In this document: piece by piece, positions 43,074-50,246 of the stretch
How the letters are laid out: each line of letters opens with the position of its first letter
Position numbering within the stretch: position 1 is the stretch's first letter
From: Methylohalobius sp964654415
Lineage (GTDB): Bacteria > Pseudomonadota > Gammaproteobacteria > Methylococcales > Methylothermaceae
DNA length: 64,000 nucleotides
Direction: 5' to 3'
Assembly (NCBI GenBank): GCA_964654415.1
Contig: CAZZIP010000014.1
Span: 5,507 to 69,506, forward strand
Notes under the pieces: generated by a model
Told to the model about the DNA's origin: nothing
The model's input: only the letters and a program-made list of their open reading frames with translations
Databases searched by the model: none
Translations under genes and position numbers: made by a program

Positions 43074-43819
43074 GGGCGATCTCCCCGCCGCCGCGCCAGG
43101 TATTCTTCCAAGGTCATCGGCTTGGGCGACGGCGGCGTACCGCGCCTAGTTGGCGGCGCTTCGTGAACCGCAGTGACTTCGATCCGACCGATGGTCACGT
43201 GCACCTCGGTGGCCTCCCCGGCCCCGCTTGCCGAGGCGGGACCACGCGAGGAATCGGGCGGCCGAATTCCCGCATTCCAGGCTGGCGAATGCATAGCCCG
43301 TTGCGGAGGAAGAAGCGGCTTGACCGCGTGCGCCAGGCCACGGACATCGACTCGCCCTTCACGACCGGCGGAATCGTCCCCGATCGTCCTGCGAGGCCCA
43401 CGAGGAATGAGGTCTGCCACGGATCCGGCGGGGGATTTTTCATCTGCGAAGCCCGCTTGTCGCGTCTCGGCAGTGGCCGGAGCGGCGTAGCCATCGCGTT
43501 CCAGTGAGGATGGGATCGGCGGCGGTTCGACGCTCGCGCTCGGTACCTCCGGAGATACAGCCACATTGCCGGTCACACTTGTTTCGAAAGCGCGCTTATC
43601 CGGTACGTTCTCCAGAACATCGAGCCGTAGTACCGGACCTCCTGCAGCTTCCCGACGGGCAGATTGGCTGTCGCCGGGAACCACCGGGGGCAGAACAACC
43701 TCCGGCAACTCTGACCCGATCAGGGCGGGCGGCGGCGCATAGGGCAACCGCGCGACGGAATGCACGCTGTTCGTAAGCCCCATGGCCCTCCCGACGAGAC
43801 GCTGCACGAATCCGCTCAT
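43070..43819 (-). CDS. eCIS-linked proline-rich protein with VxIGRIEV end
   Basis: A 249-residue protein of low complexity, rich in Pro, Gly and Arg. The N-terminus (MSGFVQRLVGRAMGLTNSVH) is a short amphipathic helix. The only well-ordered stretch is the end: ATEVHVTIGRIEVTAVHE, then PKPMTLEEYLARRRGD. I have seen such a VxIGRIEV...LxxYL end in proteins next to DUF4255 genes, but no function is settled. It lies where a length-control or tape-like protein could be encoded, yet its composition is not that of a long-helix tape measure. It overlaps both neighbours by four bases. Confidence 0.7.
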   Translation of the reverse strand: MSGFVQRLVGRAMGLTNSVHSVARLPYAPPPALIGSELPEVVLPPVVPGDSQSARREAAGGPVLRLDVLENVPDKRAFETSVTGNVAVSPEVPSASVEPPPIPSSLERDGYAAPATAETRQAGFADEKSPAGSVADLIPRGPRRTIGDDSAGREGRVDVRGLAHAVKPLLPPQRAMHSPAWNAGIRPPDSSRGPASASGAGEATEVHVTIGRIEVTAVHEAPPTRRGTPPSPKPMTLEEYLARRRGDRP

Positions 43820-44529
43820 GATGCGTCCACCATTTCGAGATAGATCGCGCGCCGCGCGGGAGAGAGCGCCAGAATCTCGGGTTCGGTCCAGCCATAGGCG
43901 CGGGCGAGAAGATGAACTTCAGTCAGCAGTGCGCGGGCGCGAGCCTCGATTTCCTCCCAAAGCAGCGCGCCGATATCGAGGCCCGTAACCCACCGATGTC
44001 CGCAAGCCTCGCAGGCCAGTTCCAGAGCGATGTCGGCCATGGGGTCCAGCGCTTCCAGTCCGGCTTCGACTTCGGCCCATAGATCGGCGTCTTCGGTCGA
44101 AGCGGTATTCCCGCCGTCGATCCGGCAGCGGTCGAGAAACTTCCGGCTCGCCGCCTCCACGTCGCATTCCCCCGCGACCGCTGCGAGATCGCGGCTCGAA
44201 GGCGCGCGGAAACGGAAACCGGCGACCTCCAGCTCGGAAGGCCCGTCGCCCTGCCCCGTGCCGGCGAGCAATTGCCGGCAATCGAGCGCGAACTCCAGTC
44301 GTTCGCCGCAGCGCTCACAGTCCACGTATGCCTCGATGCAGGGTCCGAAGCTGGCCTCGCGCAGGCTCAGCAGCGCGGTGTTGATCACACCTAAGGGGAG
44401 ATCGGGGAGACAGGAGGATGAAAGGTCCGGACGAGCGAAACTGCTCAACAGCAGCGCCCGATCGATCGGGTGCCGCGTTCGGCCGCGCTCCCACAGCGCC
44501 AGGAGTTCCGCTTCGCTCGGAGCCCGCAT
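43816..44529 (-). CDS. eCIS-linked protein with two zinc-type CxxC pairs
   Basis: A 237-residue protein. Two CxxC motifs (VDCERCGERLEF near residue 70, LACEACGHRWVT near 180) should form one zinc site. The N-terminus (LLALWERGRTRHPIDRALLL) is helical, and the end reads LLTEVHLLARAYGWTEPEIL, then SPARRAIYLEMV. That end resembles the short helix found in small tail-chaperone proteins after tube genes in eCIS clusters and in T4-type baseplate-chaperone proteins. It follows the tube gene by five bases. An assembly-chaperone role is inference. Confidence 0.72.
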   Translation of the reverse strand: MRAPSEAELLALWERGRTRHPIDRALLLSSFARPDLSSSCLPDLPLGVINTALLSLREASFGPCIEAYVDCERCGERLEFALDCRQLLAGTGQGDGPSELEVAGFRFRAPSSRDLAAVAGECDVEAASRKFLDRCRIDGGNTASTEDADLWAEVEAGLEALDPMADIALELACEACGHRWVTGLDIGALLWEEIEARARALLTEVHLLARAYGWTEPEILALSPARRAIYLEMVDAS

Positions 44530-44534
44530 GCGCT

Positions 44535-45059
44535 TTAACCCGGTTCGGTGAAGCTCGGCTCGGTGGGTTCGGTCACGTCATAATCGCGCTCCCAGCCCTC
44601 GTTCTCGAGCTTGATGGTTTGGATCGCCACGGCATTGGCGTTGGCGTCGAGATCGGGCAGCGCCTGGTACTCCGACACCCAGCAGCGGAACACCTTATAG
44701 GCCAGCGCCAGTTGCCCGGCTTCGTTGTAGACCTCGATGATGATGTCCTTGCGGAAATCCTTCAGCGAGACCTCAGCGCCCAGGCCGGAGCCGAAGTTCC
44801 ACACCTTGTTCGCCCATCTCTCGAATTCGGTGTCGTGGGTGACGCCCCGTTCGAGCGTGATCGCCTCGAACTTGGTGCGGCCGGGAGACTTGCGCGAGGT
44901 GGAAGGATCGCCTCCCTCGCGGTGTTCGACCATCTCGGTGGAGCGCTTGAGCGCGCTCACCTTGGAGATGCCGGCGACGTAACGGCCATCCCATTTCACG
45001 CGGAATTTGAAGTTCTTGTATGGATCGAAACGCTGAGCGTTTACGGAAAACTGCGCCAT
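44535..45059 (-). CDS. eCIS inner tube protein
   Basis: A 174-residue phage-tail-tube protein (Afp1/Afp5, T4 gp19 family). It shows YKNFKFRVKWDGRYVAGISK, then VSALKRSTEMVEHREGGDPS, PGRTKFEAITLERGVTHDTE and FERWANKVW, all near family consensus, and a typical end with IQTIKLENEGWERDYDV. It stacks as hexamers inside the sheath. Only one tube gene is seen here, where some eCIS have two or three. It follows the sheath gene by 13 bases. Confidence 0.94.
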   Translation of the reverse strand: MAQFSVNAQRFDPYKNFKFRVKWDGRYVAGISKVSALKRSTEMVEHREGGDPSTSRKSPGRTKFEAITLERGVTHDTEFERWANKVWNFGSGLGAEVSLKDFRKDIIIEVYNEAGQLALAYKVFRCWVSEYQALPDLDANANAVAIQTIKLENEGWERDYDVTEPTEPSFTEPG

Positions 45060-45072
45060 CTTGAATTCCCCC

Positions 45073-46677
45073 TTAAGCCTGAATTTGTCCGGCCAACTGC
45101 TGGATGCGGATCACCACGAATTCGGCGGGTTTGAGCGGAGCGAAGCCCACCAGGATGTTCACGATTCCCAAATTGATATCGTTCTGCGTCGTGGTTTCGC
45201 GGTCGCACTTGACGAAATACGCTTCCCTGGGACTCCGACCCTGGAAAGCACCCTGGCGGAACAGGTTCTGCATGAAGGCGCCCACGTTGAGCCGGATCTG
45301 CGCCCAGAGGGGCTCATCGTTGGGCTCGAACACCACCCATTGGGTACCGCGGTAAAGGCTTTCCTCGAGAAAGAGCGCCATACGCCGCACCGGCAGGTAT
45401 TTCCACTCCGAAGCGAGTAAATCGGCCCCGACCAGGGTGCGCGCCCCCCACACGACCTTGCCGGCGACTGGAAAGCTGCGCAGGCAGTTGAGCCCCAGGG
45501 GATTCAAGCGCCCGTTCTCGCCGTCGGTGAGGGTGTAGGTGAATTCCTGGACGCCAGAGAACGACGCTTCCAGGCCGGCCGGCGCCTTCCACACGCCGCG
45601 CTGGGCGTCGGTCCGCGCCATGATCCCGGCCACCGCGCCGCAGGGGGCGAAGCTGCCCAGGCGATTCTCGTTGAGGGGGTCAGGTATCCGGAGCCGCGGG
45701 AAATACATGACCGCGTTGCGGGCGTCGTCGTTGCCGATGGTTCCGCGGACCCCGTTCACTCCGGCCTCAGCCGTAGCGATCGCTGTGCTCGGATTCGCGG
45801 TCCAGGCCGCCGGCGGGTCGACGATCAGCATTGCCCGGCGCTCCTGACAGTAGCTTGCCGCGGCCGCCCAGGTCGCGGTAGCGACATCCGGCCAGGACGC
45901 ACCGGCACCGGCCGGCGGCGTATCCCGATCGGTTCCCAGCGGCGGAATGCAGAGCAGGTTGAAGAGATCAACCGATTCCAAGGCATGGATTCCGGTGCGT
46001 TGATTCGGATCGCCAGTGATTTGCCCGTCGACCACCGGGTCTCCGTCATCGGTGGCGTTGCCTACTGCTGCTTGTGGTTGCGTGGTGGCAGCGGGTCTTT
46101 CGCCGTCCGGCGCGGAAGTACGCACCCGAACGAAACTCGACTCCTGAGCCAGAACGGTATCGACGAAGCGCGGATCGGTGACCTTGCCCGACACGTTGCG
46201 GAAGCGTTCGGAGGCGATTACGCGGGTGCCGCCGGGGCGGTCGAGCTGTTCGATGGTCAGGTTAAACAGGGCCGTGTTACCCGGATCGCGGGTATTGTGA
46301 TCCACCGTGGCGCGCAGGGCGGCACCCCAGGTACCAGGGCTAGAGGCTTCCAACACCAGTTGGCCGGTCGCCGTAACCAGGGTGATGGTCGCAGTGCTGG
46401 CCGCCACGTTGCCGTTGAAGACCCGCACGATGATCGCATCGCTCCCGCCGTGCTGGAAGAAATGGCTTACGGCGTAACTCATAGGGCTGGCCTCCCACAA
46501 CCCGCCGAAGATGCGGGTATACTCGGCGAAGCTCTGGATGCGAACGGCTTGATTCACGGGACCCTGCAGCGCCCTTCCGATGAAAGCGGTAATGGCGGTG
46601 GCCACGCCCGTGATGGTCCGAACGCCGCTGGGCACTTCTTCGATGTAGACACCGGGATAGGTAAGAGCAACTGGCAT
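45073..46677 (-). CDS. eCIS contractile sheath protein
   Basis: A 534-residue tail sheath protein. The N-terminus MPVALTYPGVYIEEVPSGVR with TITGVATAITAFIGRALQGP is the universal sheath opening. Core strands such as FGGLWEASPMSYAVSHFFQH follow. The C-terminal domain has KVVWGARTLVGADLLASEWK and YLPVRRMALFLEESLYRGTQ, then WVVFEPNDEPLWAQIRLNVG, ending in a beta strand that locks neighbouring subunits. Contraction of this layer drives the tube outward. The length matches eCIS sheaths carrying one inserted surface domain (about residues 130-260). Confidence 0.95.
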   Translation of the reverse strand: MPVALTYPGVYIEEVPSGVRTITGVATAITAFIGRALQGPVNQAVRIQSFAEYTRIFGGLWEASPMSYAVSHFFQHGGSDAIIVRVFNGNVAASTATITLVTATGQLVLEASSPGTWGAALRATVDHNTRDPGNTALFNLTIEQLDRPGGTRVIASERFRNVSGKVTDPRFVDTVLAQESSFVRVRTSAPDGERPAATTQPQAAVGNATDDGDPVVDGQITGDPNQRTGIHALESVDLFNLLCIPPLGTDRDTPPAGAGASWPDVATATWAAAASYCQERRAMLIVDPPAAWTANPSTAIATAEAGVNGVRGTIGNDDARNAVMYFPRLRIPDPLNENRLGSFAPCGAVAGIMARTDAQRGVWKAPAGLEASFSGVQEFTYTLTDGENGRLNPLGLNCLRSFPVAGKVVWGARTLVGADLLASEWKYLPVRRMALFLEESLYRGTQWVVFEPNDEPLWAQIRLNVGAFMQNLFRQGAFQGRSPREAYFVKCDRETTTQNDINLGIVNILVGFAPLKPAEFVVIRIQQLAGQIQA

Positions 46678-46738
46678 GGCGAACTCTCCGTATCGGCTAG
46701 TTGGTTAAGAACGGGGTCCCGCATCTCCGGCCGTCACG

Positions 46739-47131
46739 TCAAGGCGGTGTAGCATCCCGCGCGACGAGGATTTCAACGTCAGTGGGCGTGCCGGAACTAT
46801 TGGTAAATTTCATTTGGTGTGGCGCTACTCCGAACAAGGCAACGCTGCCACCTGAGAAGATTTGGGGACTGTCCAGCGTCAGGGAGGAGGAATCGCTGGT
46901 TCCGTCACTGACCTTGAAGCTCAGATGCTTACCGTAAGCGGAAGATTTGACCGCCAGAAGGTGAATGGCGCTGCTTTCCCCCGGTTGTAGGTCGATCACC
47001 TTATCGCTGTCGCCCGGCTGGATCGAAACCTCGATCCGGTCGATTGCCTCGACCTCCACAGGCTGGCGGGAAAGAATCATCGGTGCGCTGCTACTGACCT
47101 GTATCGTGAGCGACCAACTCAGAGTTGCCAT
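46739..47131 (-). CDS. First eCIS operon gene, small beta-rich protein of unknown function
   Basis: A 130-residue soluble protein rich in Ser, Val and Ile with about eight predicted short beta strands. It includes SWSLTIQVSSSAPMILSRQP, VEVEAIDRIEVSIQPGDSDK and ALFGVAPHQMKFTNSSGTP, ending in VEILVARDATPP. The composition suggests a beta-sandwich. No signal peptide. It is the first gene behind the operon promoter, preceded by GGGAGAAA, and the sheath gene follows 61 bases on. I name no family. A decoration, anchor or assembly role is possible. Confidence 0.68.
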   Translation of the reverse strand: MATLSWSLTIQVSSSAPMILSRQPVEVEAIDRIEVSIQPGDSDKVIDLQPGESSAIHLLAVKSSAYGKHLSFKVSDGTSDSSSLTLDSPQIFSGGSVALFGVAPHQMKFTNSSGTPTDVEILVARDATPP

Positions 47132-47166
47132 GCGCTTTCTCCCTTTTCATTTGAGAGTTATGAGTC

Positions 47167-47195
47167 CTAATACGCCCTTGAAGACCCTTTGTCAA
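47167..47195 (-). promoter_or_regulatory. Sigma-70-type promoter of the eCIS operon
   Basis: On the minus strand a perfect -35 TTGACA is followed 17 bases later by TATTAG, a 4-of-6 match to the -10 consensus. The expected transcription start is near 47160, about 28 bases before the first eCIS ATG. No other gene lies between it and that gene, so it probably drives the whole 25-kb operon. Confidence 0.7.
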
Positions 47196-47494
47196 GCTCG
47201 TGTATGCGTTACCTTTGGTACTCGGGTTGGTAATGAAGGAGGAATGATGGGGTTTTTGTCCGAGGCGATGGCATAGGCGCTTAATTACGCTCCGGCTTAA
47301 GCCCCTGCTAGTAATGGCAGGGCGTCTTCGCCGGCTATAGGTCGGTAGATCAGGCTCGAACCCACTGGCGTTTGCCCCCGGTAAGATGCGGCGCCAACAA
47401 GTGGGGCCTACGGCCCGAGCACTTCGGCGCTCGCGCACCCAGGGCAGGCGCGAAGTTCTGGGGAATTAACCCGAAAGCCTCTGGCTTCAGCTAG

Positions 47495-47596
47495 GGAAGG
47501 TTCACGAAGCTGAAAGATACTAACGTCATCTCCGACGAGGAATTTGAAGCTCTGAAAAAGGAGCTCCTTGAGAAATATTCAGATGATGATGCCTAA
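47495..47596 (+). pseudogene. SHOCT-domain C-terminal remnant
   Basis: After an in-frame TAG the plus strand reads TKLKDTNVISDEEFEALKKE, then LLEKYSDDDA and a TAA. This is the SHOCT (short C-terminal) pattern LKxLxDxGxISxEEFEAxKxxLL. No start codon or upstream domain remains. It probably marks a deleted gene at the right border of the eCIS region. Confidence 0.6.
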
Positions 47597-47720
47597 CAGG
47601 ATCACTGGCCCCTTCCTGCCAAATCCGAGAAATTAGATCGTTTTGGCTTTTCAAGCCGGCGTGAAATTAAAGTTTTGGAGTTTTTCCCTCTCCTACAAAA
47701 AGGCGCAGCTTTTCCTTGCA

Positions 47721-47749
47721 TTGACTTGCCTGATCTTTTAGTATTTTAT
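47721..47749 (+). promoter_or_regulatory. Putative rplM promoter
   Basis: TTGACT (5 of 6 to -35) and TTTTAT (4 of 6 to -10) with a 17-base spacer in an AT-rich stretch upstream of rplM. An alternative -10, TATTTT, would give a 15-base spacer. Confidence 0.5.
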
Positions 47750-47771
47750 GTTTCGATTCGGCTCCAATTGA

Positions 47772-47788
47772 ATTGTAAGGAGTACAAT
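47772..47788 (+). promoter_or_regulatory. Hairpin presenting the rplM ribosome site in its loop
   Basis: ATTGTA and TACAAT are perfect inverted repeats of six bases around the loop AGGAG, and the right arm contains the first two bases of the rplM ATG. The ribosome site is thus in a five-base loop and the start codon is partly in the stem. This could tune translation. In E. coli the L13-S9 operon is autoregulated through its leader. Confidence 0.45.
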
Positions 47789-48215
47789 GAAAACTTTTAG
47801 CGCCAAACCCAACGCAGTCAAACGTGACTGGTACGTCGTCGACGCCGATGGGAAGGTACTAGGACGCCTTGCCAGCGAAATCGCCAGACGCCTTAGGGGT
47901 AAACACAAGCCGGAATATACCCCTCACGTGGATACCGGCGACTACATCATCGTCATCAATGCGGAGAAGATCAAAGTCACCGGCCGCAAGGAACAGCAGA
48001 AGGTATATTATCACCACAGCGGTTATCCCGGCGGGCTCAAGTCGATCACTTTGGCCAAACAGCGCCTCCAGCATCCGGAACGGATCATCGAGGCCGCCGT
48101 GCGGGGAATGTTGCCGAAAAATCCTTTGGGGCGTGCTATGTTCCGCAAACTTAAGGTATACGCCGGCCCGAATCACAATCACCAAGCCCAACAACCCAAA
48201 GCTTTGGAATTATAG
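47787..48215 (+). CDS. rplM: 50S ribosomal protein L13
   Basis: A 142-residue L13 of normal length: MKTFSAKPNAVKRDWYVVDA, with KVLGRLASEIARRLRGKHKP, YIIVINAEKIKVTG and AAVRGMLPKNPLGRAMFRKL. All are close to consensus. It binds early in 50S assembly. It is followed after 11 bases by rpsI, the usual pairing. Confidence 0.99.
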   Translation: MKTFSAKPNAVKRDWYVVDADGKVLGRLASEIARRLRGKHKPEYTPHVDTGDYIIVINAEKIKVTGRKEQQKVYYHHSGYPGGLKSITLAKQRLQHPERIIEAAVRGMLPKNPLGRAMFRKLKVYAGPNHNHQAQQPKALEL

Positions 48216-48226
48216 AAGTACGAATC

Positions 48227-48622
48227 ATGGCACAAATGCAATATAACTACGGCACTGGTCGCCGCAAAAGTGCGGTCGCGCGCGTTTTCCTAAAGCCTGG
48301 ATCGGGTCAGATCGTGGTAAACCGTAAACCTGTGGACGAGTATTTCGGCCGCAAGACCGACTCCATGCTCGTGCGGCAGCCGTTGGAATGCGTTGCGCAG
48401 GCTGACAAATTCGATATCATGGTTACGGTTAAAGGTGGAGGGCCTACCGGCCAGGCAGGTGCCATCCGCCACGGGTTGGCCAGAGCTTTAGTCGATTACG
48501 ACGAAAACCTGCGCCCCCTCTTGCGCAAGGCCGGTTACCTCACCCGCGATGCCCGGGAGGTAGAACGCAAAAAAGTCGGCCTGCACAAGGCCCGCAAACG
48601 CCCGCAGTACTCCAAACGCTGA
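48227..48622 (+). CDS. rpsI: 30S ribosomal protein S9
   Basis: A 131-residue S9. The conserved YNYGTGRRKSAVARVFLKPG, with GGGPTGQAGAIRHGLARALV and the C-terminal KKVGLHKARKRPQYSKR reaching the P-site tRNA, are all present. Cotranscribed with rplM; a tRNA gene starts eight bases after the stop. Confidence 0.99.
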   Translation: MAQMQYNYGTGRRKSAVARVFLKPGSGQIVVNRKPVDEYFGRKTDSMLVRQPLECVAQADKFDIMVTVKGGGPTGQAGAIRHGLARALVDYDENLRPLLRKAGYLTRDAREVERKKVGLHKARKRPQYSKR

Positions 48623-48630
48623 TTCTCGAT

Positions 48631-48704
48631 TGGGGGATCGTCTAGCGGCAGGACAGCGGACTCTGACTCCGTTAACCGAGGTTCGAATCCTCGTCCCCCA
48701 GCCA
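48631..48704 (+). tRNA. tRNA-Gln (CTG anticodon)
   Basis: A cloverleaf of 74 bases with the 3' CCA encoded. The acceptor stem TGGGGGA pairs with TCCCCCA, with the weak first pair usual for tRNA-Gln. The anticodon stem GCGGA pairs with TCCGT around CTCTGAC, giving anticodon CTG (codon CAG). The T arm carries GGTTCGAATCC. It lies directly after rpsI and is likely processed from that transcript. Confidence 0.96.
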
Positions 48705-48710
48705 TCTCGG

Positions 48711-48737
48711 AAGCCGCCAGGCAAAGGCGGCTTTTTC
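48711..48737 (+). terminator. Rho-independent terminator after tRNA-Gln
   Basis: AAGCCGCC and GGCGGCTT form an 8-base stem around a seven-base loop, followed by a T-rich run (TTTTTCTT including the stem end). The ccmB ATG begins only about nine bases after the run. Confidence 0.85.
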
Positions 48738-48745
48738 TTGCGGCT

Positions 48746-49423
48746 ATGAAAGCTTTGTTGCTTGCCTTTTGGGCTGTTCTGCGAAGAGACCTTTTGCTGG
48801 CCTTCCGCCACCGCGCAGAGCTGGCCAATCCCCCCTTGTTTTTCGTCCTGATCGTAAGCCTCTATCCGCTCGGCATCAGCCCACATCCGGAGATCCTGCG
48901 AACCATCGCTCCGGGAGCCGTGTGGATCGCTGCCCTTCTGGCGGCGCTTCTTTCTTTGGAAAACCTGTTTCGGACTGACTTTCACGACGGCACCTTAGAA
49001 CAGCTTTTGCTTAGCCCCTACCCGCTTGCCCTTTTGCTCATCGCCAAGGTTCTGGCGCACTGGCTGGTCAGCGGATTGCCACTTTTGCTTATGGCGCCGC
49101 TTCTTGGCCTGTTGCTCGACCTGCCGGCAGCCAGCCTTTGGGCGCTGATCGCCACCCTGGCCCTGGGAACCCCGCTCCTCAGCCTGATCGGCGCCATCGG
49201 CACGGCTTTGACCGTAGGATTAAGGCGCGGCGGAATCCTGCTCACGCTGCTGGTGCTGCCTTTGTACATTCCGATACTGATTTTCGCCACCGCTGCGGTA
49301 ACAGCAGCAGCGGCTGGAGCGCCTATTTCCGGCCAACTGTATTTTCTGGCCGCGCTCTTGGTGCTGGCCCTTACTCTGGTTCCTTTTGCTCTGGCGGCAG
49401 CAGTGCGCATCAGTTTGAGCTGA
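48746..49423 (+). CDS. ccmB: Heme exporter subunit CcmB
   Basis: A 225-residue membrane protein of the CcmB family, about six hydrophobic segments. LRRDLLLAFRHRAELANPPL at the start, FHDGTLEQLLLSPYPLALLL and TALTVGLRRGGILLTLLVLP are near family consensus. CcmB is the permease part of CcmABC, which releases heme-loaded CcmE. The ATPase CcmA, normally encoded just before ccmB, is not in the window. The ATG has no clear Shine-Dalgarno and sits nine bases after a terminator, so expression may rely on another signal. Confidence 0.95.
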   Translation: MKALLLAFWAVLRRDLLLAFRHRAELANPPLFFVLIVSLYPLGISPHPEILRTIAPGAVWIAALLAALLSLENLFRTDFHDGTLEQLLLSPYPLALLLIAKVLAHWLVSGLPLLLMAPLLGLLLDLPAASLWALIATLALGTPLLSLIGAIGTALTVGLRRGGILLTLLVLPLYIPILIFATAAVTAAAAGAPISGQLYFLAALLVLALTLVPFALAAAVRISLS

Positions 49424-49472
49424 GTTCAAGCGGTTTTCTGATATTATCTTATTATTTCGATCTCAATAACCT

Positions 49473-50246
49473 ATGTGGGCGTTCTTGCACAAGCTGGCTT
49501 CCCCAAAGCACTTTTACCACCTCAGCGGCGTCTGGATTCCTTGGCTGGGGGGGATTAGCTGCGTGCTTTTAGCCGTCGGCTTGTACCTAGGGCTTTGGGT
49601 GGCCCCGCCCGATTATCAGCAAGGGGAGGCGTATCGGATTATTTACGTCCACGTTCCAGCAGCGTGGATGTCGTTGTTTGCCTACGTGTTTATGGCAGCC
49701 GCCGGGGCTGTTGGCCTGATCTGGAACCTCAAGCTCGCGGAAGTGTTGGCGGTAAGCTCTGCCCCGATCGGAGCAGCGTTTACCTTTTTGGCCCTGACCA
49801 CTGGCGCCATCTGGGGCAAACCGATGTGGGGAACGTTTTGGGTTTGGGATGCGCGGCTGACCTCTGAACTGATCCTGTTGTTTTTGTATCTTGGCTATAT
49901 GGCTTTGACCGGCGCCATCGAAGACCCCCGCACCGCGGCTCGTGCCGGCGCGATCTTGGCCATTGTCGGCAGCGTCAACATTCCCATCATCCATTACTCG
50001 GTGGAGTGGTGGAATACCCTACATCAAGGGCCGACTGTCACTCGCTTTGACAAACCGGCTATTCACTCCAGCATGTTGTGGCCGTTGCTTCTGATGGCGC
50101 TGGCCTTTCAGATGTATTTCTTCACCGTGCTGCTGATGCGGGCGCGGGTCGAATTGCTCAGGCGCGAGCGGCGTAGCCGCTGGGTGCGGGAACTGCTTGG
50201 GAACTCAGCCGGCCAGATAGCTTCAAATTGTAAGGTGATCCCATGA
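49473..50246 (+). CDS. ccmC: Heme exporter subunit CcmC
   Basis: A 257-residue membrane protein with six hydrophobic segments. The tryptophan-rich loop GKPMWGTFWVWDARLTSELI is the heme-handling motif of CcmC, with flanking conserved histidines in IYVHVPAAWM and PIIHYSVEWWNTLHQGPTVT. It loads heme onto CcmE in the periplasm. The stop overlaps the ccmD start. Confidence 0.97.
   Translation: MWAFLHKLASPKHFYHLSGVWIPWLGGISCVLLAVGLYLGLWVAPPDYQQGEAYRIIYVHVPAAWMSLFAYVFMAAAGAVGLIWNLKLAEVLAVSSAPIGAAFTFLALTTGAIWGKPMWGTFWVWDARLTSELILLFLYLGYMALTGAIEDPRTAARAGAILAIVGSVNIPIIHYSVEWWNTLHQGPTVTRFDKPAIHSSMLWPLLLMALAFQMYFFTVLLMRARVELLRRERRSRWVRELLGNSAGQIASNCKVIP

Larger units (their letters stand above)
47196..47786. 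other. Gene-poor stretch between eCIS promoter and rplM
   Basis: About 590 bases without an intact gene. It holds one coding remnant (SHOCT-like, 47495-47596), the rplM promoter and a translation-control hairpin, all listed separately. From 47200 to 47490 I see no gene, tRNA or clear repeat. Confidence 0.5.

Noticed and set aside
22119..47195. A prophage or type VI secretion system instead of an eCIS
   Set aside because: There is no capsid, portal, terminase, integrase or lysis gene and no TssJLM membrane complex or ClpV. The DUF4255 terminator, AAA+ ATPase and DUF4157 proteins point to an eCIS.
47280..47490. A possible structured RNA in the GC-rich stretch before the SHOCT remnant
   Set aside because: Only short, unconvincing inverted repeats are visible and no known RNA motif could be named.
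48631..48704. tRNA-Gln as an integration site for the eCIS block
   Set aside because: It lies on the far side of rplM-rpsI, there is no integrase, and I saw no copy of the tRNA 3' end at the left boundary near 22 kb.
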